Origin: Gordionus sp. m RMFG-2023 | Lineage: Eukaryota; Nematomorpha; Gordioida; Chordodea; Parachordodidae | Direction: 5' to 3' | Assembly: GCF_954871325.1 (NCBI RefSeq) | Contig: NC_088775.1 | Location: forward strand, 68,301,561-68,365,560 | DNA: 64,000 nucleotides | Shown: positions 48,167 through 59,378 of the stretch, one piece after another | Numbering within the stretch: the first letter of the stretch is position 1 | Layout of the letters: each line of letters starts with the position of its first letter | Program-made: the position numbers and the translations under genes | Notes under the pieces: generated by a model | Databases searched by the model: none | The model's input: only the letters and a program-made list of their open reading frames with translations | Told to the model about the DNA's origin: nothing

Positions 48167-48760
48167 TAGATTATGCACTATTTTATTTCATATTATTATT
48201 TTCGAACCATATCTTCGATAAATTATAATAAATATTTTTTTAAATATGCATAAATAATATATTATTATAATTTATTAGATTATTATCAATGACTTTAAAA
48301 TAATATACAGAATAATTTTTATATATATAAAAGTTATAATATCCTTCCACAAACATCAAAACCAGAAAAATATAAATATTCATGGTATTTATTTGATATA
48401 AAGTCACTTTTTTTGAATCTTTTGAACGAATAATCTAAAAAAATTGCTCTGAGGGGGGGGGGTAGATTATGCACTTTTTTATTTCATATTATTATTTTCG
48501 AACCATATCTTGGATAATTTATAATAAATATTTTTTTAAAAATGCATCAATAATATATTATTAAAATTAATAGATTATTATCAATGACTTTAAAATAATA
48601 TACAGAATAATTTATATATATATATAAAAGTAATAATATCCTTCCACAAACATCAAAACCAGAAAAATATAAATATTCATGGTATTTATTTGATACAAAG
48701 TCACTTTTGAGTCTTTTAAACGAATATTCTAAAAAAAAATTAATTGTTCTGGGGGGGGGG
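48167..48760. repeat. Tandem duplication, 296-bp unit, two copies
   Basis: Units 48167-48462 and 48463-48760 are nearly identical and each ends in a G run. Both keep a minus-strand frame containing YSFKR and KYHEYLYFSGFDVCGRIL, which might be (or derive from) the first exon of the neighbouring exon array. The protein is not recognised. Confidence 0.85.
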
Positions 48761-49390
48761 TCCAAACCCGAACCCCCCCCCCCCCCGTAGCTACGCCAAT
48801 GCCTTAGACCATTTTAAATGATTCTATTTAAATAGATATTATTGTTTCTCCTAATTATTCCGATCAAACAAAAACTTTTTATAAGTGTCATGTCTTTTAT
48901 CCAATTTTGGATATTATAATAAATGAATTAAAACAAAGATTTTATCAAGAAAACACAGATATATTAATAGCTAAAAGTGTTTTGCATTCCTCCCCCCCCC
49001 CCTTTTTTTTTAAATAGTGATATCATTAAATCATTTATCTAAACATTATAATCTTATTGACCCAATGGAAGAATAGGCAATATTAAAGGTTTATATTTTA
49101 ACCTGTAATAAAAAATGCAAATCTATGTGTAAATAAATAATAGATTTGATAAAAATCGTACCCATCGATATATTTTGTATACATAATTGCTTTAAAATTG
49201 CGCTAATTAATCTTTTAATTCATCCTCATGTGAAAGATGATCGTTTTCAGCATTAAAACGGGTAAAAACATATATTCGATCGACAATGGGCCTGGAAAAA
49301 TTAAATTCGTTGGCTCTATTGAGCATAGAAAAAATACTATAATAACATTTTTATGGATCACTTTATAAATGAATATGCAACAATAACTAA

Positions 49391-49675
49391 CCGGCGTAGA
49401 GAACCTATTTTATCAAATAATTTAACCTTATAATTTATATCATGAAACGCAATTTTAGGCGTTAGTATCTGTGAGTAAATATATAGTTTAATATTTATTT
49501 TATAAATTTTTTTTATCATTATCCAAAATTAGCTAAAAGACATGGTACTTATAAAAAATTTATTTTTGATATAGGGAAAAATCAGAAACCAACAGTAAAT
49601 ACTTACTTTTGATATGACCGCCTGTTTCTACAAAAAAATAATTATAAATATTTGAATACATTGACAATACAATAA
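49391..49675. other. Stretch between the hAT C terminus and copy B
   Basis: 285 bp, A+T rich, no features beyond being the probable 3' untranslated part of the decayed hAT element. Confidence 0.4.
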
Positions 49676-50130
49676 TATATAGGATCTTAATTGCTTTTAT
49701 CATATCACTCTGGTCCTCATTTTCTAGCTACTAAATAATTCATTTCTAATATGCCATACTTACCGTGTAAATAACTCAAGGCTTCAATATATTTGCACAA
49801 TTTTTTCTAAAGATTCTTAGTGCTTTTGTTTTATCAATTTATCTAACATAATAAATTCTGATATGAGTTACATCGTGAGCGTCATGGTTATGACTATAAA
49901 TTAACCAGCATCTATTATTTGTATGACAATGCAATTTAAGATTATTACTCCTGCTGCTGAGAGCATATATTGCATAATCTAAATGAGCAATAACTGTCTA
50001 GTCGGTTATATATCATTAAAAATGGATAATCTATTAGAAATTTAATTTCTTACAATAATTTTCTCGATTAATTATCTAGCTTCATAATATCATCTAGGTC
50101 TAACCACCATATAGTCGATTAATGATTGTT

Positions 50131-50455
50131 ACTGCCCCAAGGTTGTACCTATCATTCGTATTTTGTTTATTTTTCAATTGGATAAGTACTACCAAATTTA
50201 TTTATAATATATATTTGCAAAATAAGGATTTTTCTAGAGCGTCGATTACCATTCGATGGTTCTGGGTCCGAATCCCAAAGATCATCTTTTTTTCTCATTT
50301 CAACTTGGTGGTTCCGTCCTTGGGGGGATAATATATAAGAGACCGGACTTGACCATGTGATACGGTTATAATTTATGTTAAAAAAAATTAGATTTTAATT
50401 AATTTTGCTCGGTATTTAGCAAATTAGGTTGGTATTTAGAAAATTTTGCTTACTA
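50131..50455 (+). mobile_element. Possible tRNA-derived SINE insertion
   Basis: About 325 bp absent from copy A. It contains AGAGCGTCGATTACC and, about 25 bp later, GGTTCTGGGTCCGAATCCC, which resemble the A-box end and B-box/T-loop of a tRNA, followed by unrelated sequence with TTGGTGGTTCCGTCCTTGG. There is no complete tRNA cloverleaf. SINE is the best explanation; borders come from the comparison with copy A. Confidence 0.45.
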
Positions 50456-50556
50456 ACTATCATTAACCCATATAGATTTGGATTAGTCGTTTATATTATC
50501 CTCTTTAATAATCATTGATTTGGCTAGGCCTAAAATTTTTCCTTATTAATCAATTC

Positions 50557-52284
50557 CAGAGTTGTCAAAGGATCGAATCAAAAGTTCGCCGATCCTGGAT
50601 TCGATCCTAAATTTGTCAATTTTCCCGAATTTATAATCCTGACTTAAATTGAGGATCGTGATTTAGATCTTTTTTTTTTTAATTTTCGATCCCGATCTTT
50701 TTAAAAATTAATTTTTTACCTAAAAAGCAATAAATAAAATAAAAATTTTGAAAATTAAATTAAAATATTAATTTTTAAAAAAATATCTATCTACATCATA
50801 TTTTATCAACTTCCATTCCACCATATTTTATTAACAATTTCCTAAATTTTATCTAGAACGAGATTTATAGACTACAAGTTTTATTTATTAAATTATATTA
50901 TATATAATATAAATAAATTCTAGGTTTTAATAATTTCCTCCATTATTGATTTAGAAAATAAGATATAAGTGAGAATGATAATCTTTTATCATTTCATAAT
51001 TTATGTAAGTATTTTACTTTATGTAAAATGGATGGAAGTAACTATACAATGATCAGTGTAAACTTTATGTAAGAACAAAATATCTTCTTCAAAGATTAGT
51101 TGTTCAAACCAAAAAGGCATTTAGAAGTAAATAATTCTTATAAAGATACATTTTGTCGAATACGTATATTGAATTAATTATAAATTTAAAGAAATTTGAA
51201 TATAAATTTTGTAAAGATAAAATGTTTAAATTGTAAAGTTAATCTAAAGGTTAAATTTTAGAAAATTAAAGGACAATTATATAAAATAATATCGATGGTA
51301 TGAAAATTTTAGTGGTATAAATAAATATAGAGATAAAAAATGTAATACCAAGAAGAAAAAAAAAGGAAAACCTTTTTTTATAATTTTTAGTTTGTCTTTC
51401 ATTTTATATTTTTAAGTTTTAGTTATTTATGTTATTTTAGATTTTGACTATATTTAATAAATTAAATTGGCATCTTCAATTTGTGTTCATATTAAATATT
51501 CAACTTCTAATAAATTTTTTATAATTTATTTGTGAAGAGCATAACAATATGCATATAATAAGAATAAATAATTAATAAAATATTTATTGATATGTTAATA
51601 AGGGCTAAGTTTTGCAGATACCTGATTTATATGAATGAACACTTATTTAATAATAAATTAATTTATGACAGTAACATATTGGCAGCAATAAATCACCCAA
51701 AATTTAAGCTAAATTGGCTTTATATTAATCTGCCATAAAATCTGTTGGTGAAATGTCAACTGCCCTTTGGGAAATAAGCAGGATCAACCACATGTAGATG
51801 CTTCAAATGAATATATGGATAAAATAGATACCTTCTTTGGGAAAAATTCTTCACAAATGCTCGTTCAATTAATTTTTTTTTATTCAAATGATGATTCAAT
51901 GAATATTTTTAATACTTGTGTTAATTAAAAAAAATATTATTGAATATAACACCTTTGCCATCAAGCGCTCCTGTGGAACGCGTATAGTAAAGCTAAACAT
52001 GTGTTTAATTAAAGACGTGGATGTTTAAATGATAATAACTTAGAAAATTTTTTATTAAAGGATAATTTTAATTATAAATAAATATATTCTAATTGTTATT
52101 ATATTATTATTCAATTGCAATAAATTTATACCATATTTAATTTATATTTATATTAGTTAATTTTGCATCGATTAGAAATTTCCTCCAGAAATTTAAATAA
52201 GAAAAGGATCGCGATCCTTCCTCTTTTTTTGAAAATATCGTGATCGGGATTCGATCTTTTTAAAAGGATCAATTAACAAGCCTG
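50557..52284 (+). mobile_element. Decayed hAT transposon with C-terminal transposase remnant
   Basis: 1728 bp. The ends CAGAGTTGTCAAAGGATCG and, inward from the right, CAGGCTTGTTAATTGATCC are similar. Flanks are ATCAATTC and GTCAATTC (7 of 8). Near 51670-52060 plus-strand frames show HPKFKLNWL, then TPLPSSAPVERVYSKAKHVF and LENFLLKDN, the conserved hAT dimerisation block (PSSAxxERxFS). Upstream blocks are lost and there are several stops. Nested in copy B. Confidence 0.8.
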
Positions 52285-52766
52285 GTCAATTCTATAAAAC
52301 ATTGTCTAAAATGGTAACACAGCTTTATATTAGTTTAATAACCTTTTGTCAATGTAGTTTGCTAAATTATATCGCCCTGTGTGGTTTTTAAAAACTATTA
52401 TCAATTGAGGTTAACCTTTTTTATCACTTGTAATTCTTTAGACAGAGATTTTTTTATATTCGCAATCGAAAATATTTAATATTGTAATAAATGGATAAAT
52501 ATTTTATATTAAAAAATATTATATTTAGAAATATCTTGTATTGTTCTACTTTTATTATTTGTATAATAAATGACAAAAGATTATGATAATTGTTCAGAGT
52601 TTACAAATTTCAATTAAAAAAGTAAAATATATTAATATAAAACCCGGCCGCCGAAGGCGGGACAAAAGCGGGTCAAAGGCCCGCAATACAGGGAGTATGG
52701 GGGCGAAGCCCTCATATTTTTTTTTAGTTGAGCCCCCTGAAATTGTAAAGGCTAGCGACTCCCCTG

Positions 52767-54829
52767 ATTTGTTTTTTTTTAACAAGTGGTGCAAGAATTA
52801 TAGAATCACATTTTTATGTGTTTTAAAAATGATTATAGACATTATCGATTGTGCTATAATTATGAGAATCATAATTTTGTGTGGGAATTAATGATAACAT
52901 AATTGAATTGTTTTTTAACAACGAAAGTGAACAAACATGAACAAAAAAGAAGAATAAAAAAAATATTTAGTTGTTTTTGAACATTTGAGTGAGCCGCATA
53001 AAGGAGAAGATAAGAAGACATTTTATTTTGCTTAAAGAACATGTGAGTACAAGAATTCATTAGTAAAATGAAATAAATGCGTAATGTCACAAGAAGAAAA
53101 AAATATTTTTTTGGGTAAAAATTTACAACAAAGAGATTTTTAGAATCAAAATAATCAAGAGAATTTTAGATTTGAATTCAGCTTTAGACATGGATGACAA
53201 AAGATGAGGATCAAGATAGCTAAAGGACAACTACAGGCAAATGGTTCAATGAAGATATGGATCTAGGCTAATTGAGGGTAAAGAGGTGGTAGAATTTGAC
53301 ATAATAATATAAATTATTTAGAATATTTGGGCTATGTATTATTAATTTAAAATTTAGAGAAAAAAGTGAGCAATTCAGGATTAAGAGAGAAGCAATGACA
53401 TATGTCATCGAGAGAAGTTAAGCAATTTAATAGATTATGTTAGGCAGAATTGGAGTAGATGCGGAAACTTAGACTTAAGATGAATTAAACATATTTATAT
53501 AATTTATTTTGGTATATTTGAACTATGTATTTTAAATTTAAAAATGAATTTAAAAAAAAAGCATTAAAATATTTTAGAAGTTATGAAGGGTCTAATAGAA
53601 TAATTTAGGTAGAAACGACTAGGACATAAGACTAAAAAGATCAAATTAGGATAGATAAACAATAGAATCGATGAAGTCGACGATCATAGGGACAAGAATT
53701 CGTGGAAACAATCGTTAATCGCTGATCATTATCGCCAATGATTTACCGAAACTTTAGTATAGGATACGAAAGTCGAGTATAGGGACAAGAATTCGTGAAA
53801 ACAATCGTTAATCGCAGGCCAATTATTGTCAATCGTTTACCGAGATAAAGCGCTAATCATTAGTTACAAGAGACCATTAGAAACAAACGAAAACTAGGAT
53901 AATTTATCAAAGAATTTAAGGCGGACTTTAGAAGAAACAGAGCTGTAAGAAAGACTAGTATCAATCGATAATTGTTGACTAGCAATTGTGAATCGTTGAA
54001 AAGCAAGTGTTAATCTGATTTGTCAAACGCCTACCGAGATTAAGAGATAATCATTTACCGGGGATGGACAAGCAACAGAAGATAGGATCCAAGAGTTTCA
54101 ATCTGTTATTAAAAGAATAAAACTTTGTAAAGGCAATAAAGCGGTAATCGGATACAAACGAAGCAAAAATACGAGACAGGAGGCAATTGTAGTTAGAACA
54201 TAGAATACCAGTCAATATGTGATTAAAACAAGTCATCGGATAAAGAATAAAAGAGAAAGGGAAGTATGTTATTTGTAGAATGGTGGGTCTAAGTCTAACT
54301 TATGTGGATGAGTGTTGTAATATTCAGATGAATAATACGTTACACGAAAAATGTCTTATTCAAATTAGAAGAATATTAATATTATTATGTAAATGAGGAT
54401 TAAAGTAAAGATATATATTTGAGATTTTATGAATATTATAATACTTTTCAATTTTTGTTTTATTTTAATTTTTATAAATTTTTAATATATCGTTTATAAT
54501 GTTAATTTTGTATATTTTTACTCTATAATTTATTATTTTATAATTGACGTAGAGGAATAAAGGAAAATATAAATTTTGTTATTTTGGTTTCGATTTTCAT
54601 ACTCTTCCTTATTTAATCCATTATCTTTTTTTATTTAGATTAAACTATGTTTTTTATCCTCTCCCAAACCTTTCAATTCTAACAAAAATGAAGAGGCTAC
54701 CAATGATGGTTGATTATAATATTCATTTGATTTTTGTTTTTTATCGCAAAAATTGTCACCCAAGATTTTTACCTTGAAAAGGGAGACATGTTATATTATT
54801 ACTATTTTTATATAAACCAGTAGAAAGCC
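52767..54829. other. Purine-biased tract with a 93-bp duplication
   Basis: From about 52900 to 54260 the plus strand is rich in A and G (many AAGA, GAGA, GGA) with few pyrimidine runs, unlike its surroundings. GGGACAAGAATTCGTG followed by AAACAATCGTTAATCGC occurs at 53689 and again at 53782. There is no open frame of note and no recognisable family. It could be the remains of an unknown element or a decayed satellite. 54260-54829 shows nothing. Confidence 0.45.
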
Positions 54830-55040
54830 CGTCAAAAATGACGGGGAATGAGATTTTTATTTATTTTTTGCGATAGATGTCATGCCAGGTTCAAGCTCAC
54901 AATATTAGGAAGCATCCAAGATCTTATAATTTAAAAATAGTTTATCAAGCCCAGCTCAACCCTTAATAATTTGTAAAAGATATTCCCAAGTCAGGTGCAA
55001 GCTAATATTAATTTTAAGGTTCTAAGCCCAGTCCTACCCA
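54830..55040 (+). repeat. Dispersed repeat, copy 2 (inverse of 1890-2095)
   Basis: Begins GTAGAAAGCCCGTCAAAAAT and matches 1890-2095 in inverse orientation over about 200 bp. Confidence 0.65.
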
Positions 55041-55513
55041 TTATAATTTTGAAAATTTTTTCCCGCCTCGGAGATAGTTAAATTTTAAATATCATCACAT
55101 GAACGGGAAATATCTGATTTACTAATTAGTCTAATAAAGAAAAAAAAACAGGTAAATTCCGTATTAAGGGAAACTGGGAAGGCCTGGGCAACCACTTATT
55201 AGAGAATCATGACAAATAAAATAAAAATAACCGACTCTTATACTTTTTTGTAATATGATCAATTAAAATTATATCTAAAAATTTTGTTGTTTATTTTATA
55301 AGGTTATTGTTGTTTTTCAGATAAATTTAATGTATGTCTTGCATTTCTGAAATTATTTGTCAAAGAATTTGATAAGGGATATATATTTTTTTATGTTAAG
55401 TAAAAAAAAATGCTGTCTATTTAAATTACAAAAATGCCATTAAACACTAATGAAACTTATATGCAAATTATTTATATATTTTTTATGATATTTTTTTTTA
55501 TTGACATATAAAT

Positions 55514-56220
55514 TTAGGATAATTTTTTAAAAAAATAATAAGGAATATTTATTATGTATTTGATAAAATTAAGAGCAAATCCTTGTTGACATTTTAATTT
55601 TTGATGGAAAAAGTGACAAAATAAATCTGGGCAATTAATGTATAATTTTATATCATTTAGGGTTGTAGATGGAAGTAATGACGGATTACCAAAGCAGTGT
55701 ACAAAACACAATACGTCCTGATAAATATGATATGCCTATGAACGCAAAACGATATTTCTGTCAATGTCAGCATTGGTAACCCCCTCTAAAATAGAATCAT
55801 GAACGACAATGTTAACTAAACCATAAAACGGTAGTAAGTATTGTTATAGGCCACGACAGAACTACTGCATATTTTTCCATTAATAAAGTTGATGAAATTG
55901 GCTGTACTTACATTCAAGTTTTAACACGCAAAACGATATTTCTGTCAATGTCAGAATTGGTATCTCCTTCTAAAATAGAATCATGAACGACAATGTTAAA
56001 CCATAAAACTATTGTTATAAAGGTCACGACAGAAATACTGCATATTTTTCCATTAATAAAGTTGATGAAATTGGCCGTGCTGTACATTCAAGTTTGAACA
56101 TTCCTCTAAATATTCATGAAAGTTTCTCAGAGAATCGGATAAAGTAATATTTATATTAACTCCTAGTGAAGTGAATGATCGTACAGAATTAAATGTTTAT
56201 ATTTGTTAAAAAATAGGCGG
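55514..56220 (-). other. Coding-like island with an internal tandem duplication; unassigned
   Basis: Two direct repeats of about 180 bp (55742-55923 and 55924-56098) share CGCAAAACGATATTTCTGTC. On either side the minus strand is open: FNSVRSFTSLGVNINITLSD and NFHEYLEECSNLNVQHGQF near 56200-56060, and CFVHCFGNPSLLPSTTLND with CPDLFCHFFHQKLKCQQGF at 55711-55514. Composition is richer than the surroundings. The plus strand also has a short open frame here (VDEIGRAVHSSLNIPLNIHE). No family recognised; exons of an unknown gene or an old element are both possible. Confidence 0.3.
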
Positions 56221-57170
56221 AGGTGGCATAGGGATTGTGGTAGTGGTGATAGAAATATCATTTGGAGAAATGGGTGAAAATAAAATAAACATAGATATAA
56301 AACATAAGATAAAAAAAAATAAACCTCCAGATGAGTTCATTTCAAGCATAGTTCTTTATTATTTTGTCTACCAGTAAAACTCTAGAACGGGTAAGGCGTT
56401 TGTTTAATCGTCATTATTTTCTTTGCTTATCTTTAATAATCGATTCATCATGTTTTGTAGCAATGTGAGGGATTAGGGTTAGCCTAGACAAATAAAGAAA
56501 TCAGGCAAAAATATAAATAAACTATTGTTGAAATTAAACAAACATGAAAATAATGTAAACCAGTAGATGGGTCAATTAGATGCATATATCTAGTAGTTGG
56601 AGGGCTATCATCAAAAAATTTTTTTGGGGGACTTATCAAGCCTATTATGATATTCTAAAGGTTTATTTTGCATTTGTTTATTATTAATGGCTGATATATC
56701 AATATTTTAACAATTATAAAGAGGAAATAAGATGGGGATAGTTTTCTAAAGTAAAAAAAAATAATTATCAAGTTAATTTTATAAGGTAGGAATAAAATTA
56801 AATACCATTCGGAGACCAATTGGCAAACTTAAAAAAAAAATAGGAACCTTGTGAATAGGTATAGAATAATTTAAATAATATATAAATACCGTAATATGTA
56901 TTTTTTTGGAATAAATATAAAATCCTAAAAATAGAAACCCCCGTTTAGTATTTTTTATTGAAATAAAAAGGAGTATTGTTAAAAAAGGTAGGAACCTTAA
57001 GAATAAATACATAATTTACAAAAAGGAAAGGTGTATACACTTTTAAAATTAATTATATTTTATTTTTAAAACCTGTATGTTTTATGCTGCATTTAGTTTT
57101 GTAATAATGCAGTTTTATGAAATATTTAATGATAAATCGATAATATCAAACATTATTTTTTACTAGGAAT

Positions 57171-57216
57171 ATGCGGAAAAGACTTTTGTTAAAGATGATG
57201 TCGAGGATATCTGTAA
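57171..57216 (+). other. Isolated exon-like segment
   Basis: A 46-bp segment between TTTTTTACTAG and GTAAGT reads EYAEKTFVKDDVEDI, with higher G+C than the flanks. It has good splice signals but no partner exons that I can identify. Confidence 0.25.
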
Positions 57217-59378
57217 GTTTTATCAAGAAATGTCTGTTTTATTTATATTGTTGATAATATCGATTTTCGTTTTTATTTTGTAACATAAAACTAACTTCTA
57301 TTTTTTTATTTCTTCAACTTAAACTTAGTTTCAATTTTTCATATCCTAAGGTTATATTGTATAATTTTAAAAATTTTTTATATTATTACTTCTGATGGTT
57401 CAAATAATATACATTAATTATTTTGGGTTAATGCAATTTAACTAACACGTTAATATTATAACTTAATTTGATACGTAATTTTTTATATGACAATGTGTTT
57501 TTTCTCAATTAGATCATTTTTTGAGCGCTTTTTTAAAAATTTCTTATGATATGCATAAGATGTTGCTGTTAGCCTTTGAGCATTTATAATTTATAAAATC
57601 TATAAAACTAATATAAATTGAATTAAGTTCAAAAGTTCATGGCAAAATTGTCCGAAATTCATATGGTAGGTATTCCAAACATGATGAAATACATTTCCAG
57701 TAAAATCAAATTTTTAAATTTAAAAAACGCACTCAAAAAAGGATTTAAAGTTGAAAAAATAACATATTGTTGCTAATATATATAAAGAACAAATTTTTAT
57801 ATTGAAAGGACTACTTTTCAATAAAACATAGTTTAACAATAACTAAATATATAATGAAATCTAGCTCGTTGATTCTGAAAATATGATTTTTTATATTATA
57901 ATTAATTTTATGCGTTCATTCTTAAATACAATTTCATATATAATAATAAAAAGATTAGACAATGAAGAAACATGCTAATGAATCTAATAAATATTTAATG
58001 AATATAAGGATATTCAAAATAATTTTATAATACAAAAATCGATCATTAAATTAAAGTTTAAAAATTTCATAAAAAAATAAATTCAGAAATTCAAATTTTA
58101 TCAAAAGGAGATTATAGTTAAAATAATATTAACTTAGTTATTTAATGTAAAATTCACATAAATGAAATTTTTAAAATAACAAAATCTAACTCCTACTATA
58201 GTAATATCATGTCAAAACAGTTAAGAGGTGCTGAAAAATTACGTGGACCAAATTCAGGAAAGGAACCCTGAGCCAGCTAAAAATTTAGGAAAGGGTGATG
58301 ATATATAATATAGATTTATTTCGTTTTTTATAAATATTATAAATTGGCAAGAAATGTATTTTATTTTTATCATTATTTATTTTCTGCAAAAAATGATGAT
58401 TATTATTATCATTTTTTTCTTTGATAATTGCTAATTCATAAAATGAAAAATATACAGTAATACTAACCAATATCTGTGTTTTTTATGATCTGGCCAATTT
58501 TATTTGCCAAAATGAATTTGATATTGGAAACGAATCCCCGCAACGTGTCATCAAAATATCACACTGCTTAACAACTATAAGTAATAAATTTGATTTTCAT
58601 GGGGGGGGGGATCCGCATCAAATTCGTTTTTATTCCATTTTTTTAGAAGAGCACAAGCCTGAGTGATTAAAGTTTTCGCTATAAATAGCTCAATTGTTAT
58701 AATAATAAGTTATTTTTGCATGGGGCACTCACTCTAAACTTCAAATAAAGTAAATATAATATCACCATTTCAAGGCTATTTGATATATTATTCTTTAATT
58801 ATTTTTTATATGAATAAATTAAAATTATATATTAGATTTATATATTAATATATCTACAATTTATATAAAACAAAAATAAAGTTAGGTATTAATAAGTACA
58901 ATTAGATTCATATTACAATGATTTTATCACTAAAGCAACAATAAGAATTTAAATATTATAATGAGTTCTCACTAGAAGTCGTGGTATAATATTAAACATT
59001 TTAAAAATCCATCCGTAGGAGTTAAAAAAAACGAGTCTATGACATTTAGTGAGTAATATCATATTTTATAAAGTAAATAAAATTAGAATCTCTAATACCA
59101 TTTAAAATCAATTCTTAATCAATTACGGATTTTTCAAATTACAAGTATTTGCAAACTTTAAAAAATAAATTTATAAATAATAATAATAATAATGCATTAT
59201 TCAGTTCAGAGTATATGATGCGAATAAAAAAAATCTGACCTTTTTTTATGATTGAGATTTAAAACATAATGATTGTATTAAAATTTTAAAAGTCGAGTTT
59301 CATTCATAGAGCGCAACAGAAAGAGCGTTAAAAAGCAAACTTTATATAATTACAAATAATAAAGTTTTTGGTAATTTC
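57217..59378. other. A+T-rich intergenic stretch left of the SPPL2-like gene
   Basis: It contains a dispersed repeat at about 57600-57770 (shared with about 42760-42900) and a G run near 58604. It must include the 3' UTR of the SPPL2-like gene at its right end. No gene was recognised; minus frames near 58285-58470 are A+T-driven. Confidence 0.5.

Larger units (their letters stand above)
44170..48801. mobile_element. 4.6-kb hAT-like element (GGCGTAGCTA family) carrying a multi-exon gene
   Basis: The left end CAGTGGCGTAGCTAGG and right end read inward CATTGGCGTAGCTACGG are inverted repeats. The flanks CCTTAGAC (44162-44169) and CCTTAGAC (48802-48809) are identical, and the interrupted hAT frame resumes after it, so the borders are firm. 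Contents from left: three TTCG-loop hairpins (44222-44286), a MITE (44354-44539), a minisatellite (44638-44825), a mariner-type transposon (44963-46893), an array of small minus-strand exons (46963-48098), and a direct 296-bp duplication (48167-48760) ending in G/C runs. No hAT transposase is present. Without the nested mariner and MITE it would be about 2.5 kb. Confidence 0.9.
43292..49390 (+). pseudogene. Decayed hAT transposase (DUF4371/ZMYM-like type), split by insertions
   Basis: Translations on the plus strand follow the RNase-H-fold hAT transposase related to TTF-type/ZMYM proteins: AQAYDGASVM...HLSGVQERYR near 43340-43410; after a MITE (43601-43823), ALSSTRWGFLFRTIEAVK near 43845; KSDSDISTALALIESLI near 44010; then, after a 4.6-kb insertion (44170-48801), NELKQRFYQE near 48930 and the C-terminal dimerisation block FSALKRVKTYIRSTMGLEKL with SLALLSIEKI near 49245-49330. 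Stops and frame changes occur in most segments and the N-terminal part is missing, so it is dead. The blocks are in the correct order and spacing for one gene once the insertions are set aside. Ends of the parent transposon are uncertain; the 3' end may be the copy B terminus near 52766. Confidence 0.78.
49676..52766 (+). repeat. Copy B of the 1-kb terminal segment, with two nested insertions
   Basis: 49676-50130, 50456-50556 and 52285-52766 together match 41256-42276 in order (shared landmarks CTCTGGTCCTCATTTT-like, TTTATCAATTTATC, TGTGGTTTTTAAAAACTATT, AAACCCGGCCGC). It ends with the same terminus (GGCTAGCGACTCCCC) and hairpins CCGCCGAAGGCGG (52648-52660) and GGGCGAAGCCC (52701-52711). It follows the hAT transposase remains directly, so it may be the 3' end of that transposon. 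Insertions: a SINE-like segment and a hAT element. Confidence 0.7.

Noticed and set aside
48751-48786. Poly-G/poly-C runs as sequencing artefacts
   Set aside because: They occur at equivalent places near the ends of several elements of one family, so they look genuine, although their exact lengths may be unreliable.
50238-50290. Possible tRNA gene (AGAGCGTCG ... GGTTCTGGGTCCGAATCCC)
   Set aside because: There is no acceptor stem or complete cloverleaf; it lies in a segment absent from the sister copy, so a SINE is more likely.
52583-52891. 102-codon plus frame with KPGRRRRDKSG
   Set aside because: It runs over the G+C hairpins of a transposon terminus, and the parallel frame at 42097-42282 arises from the other copy; it is not a gene.
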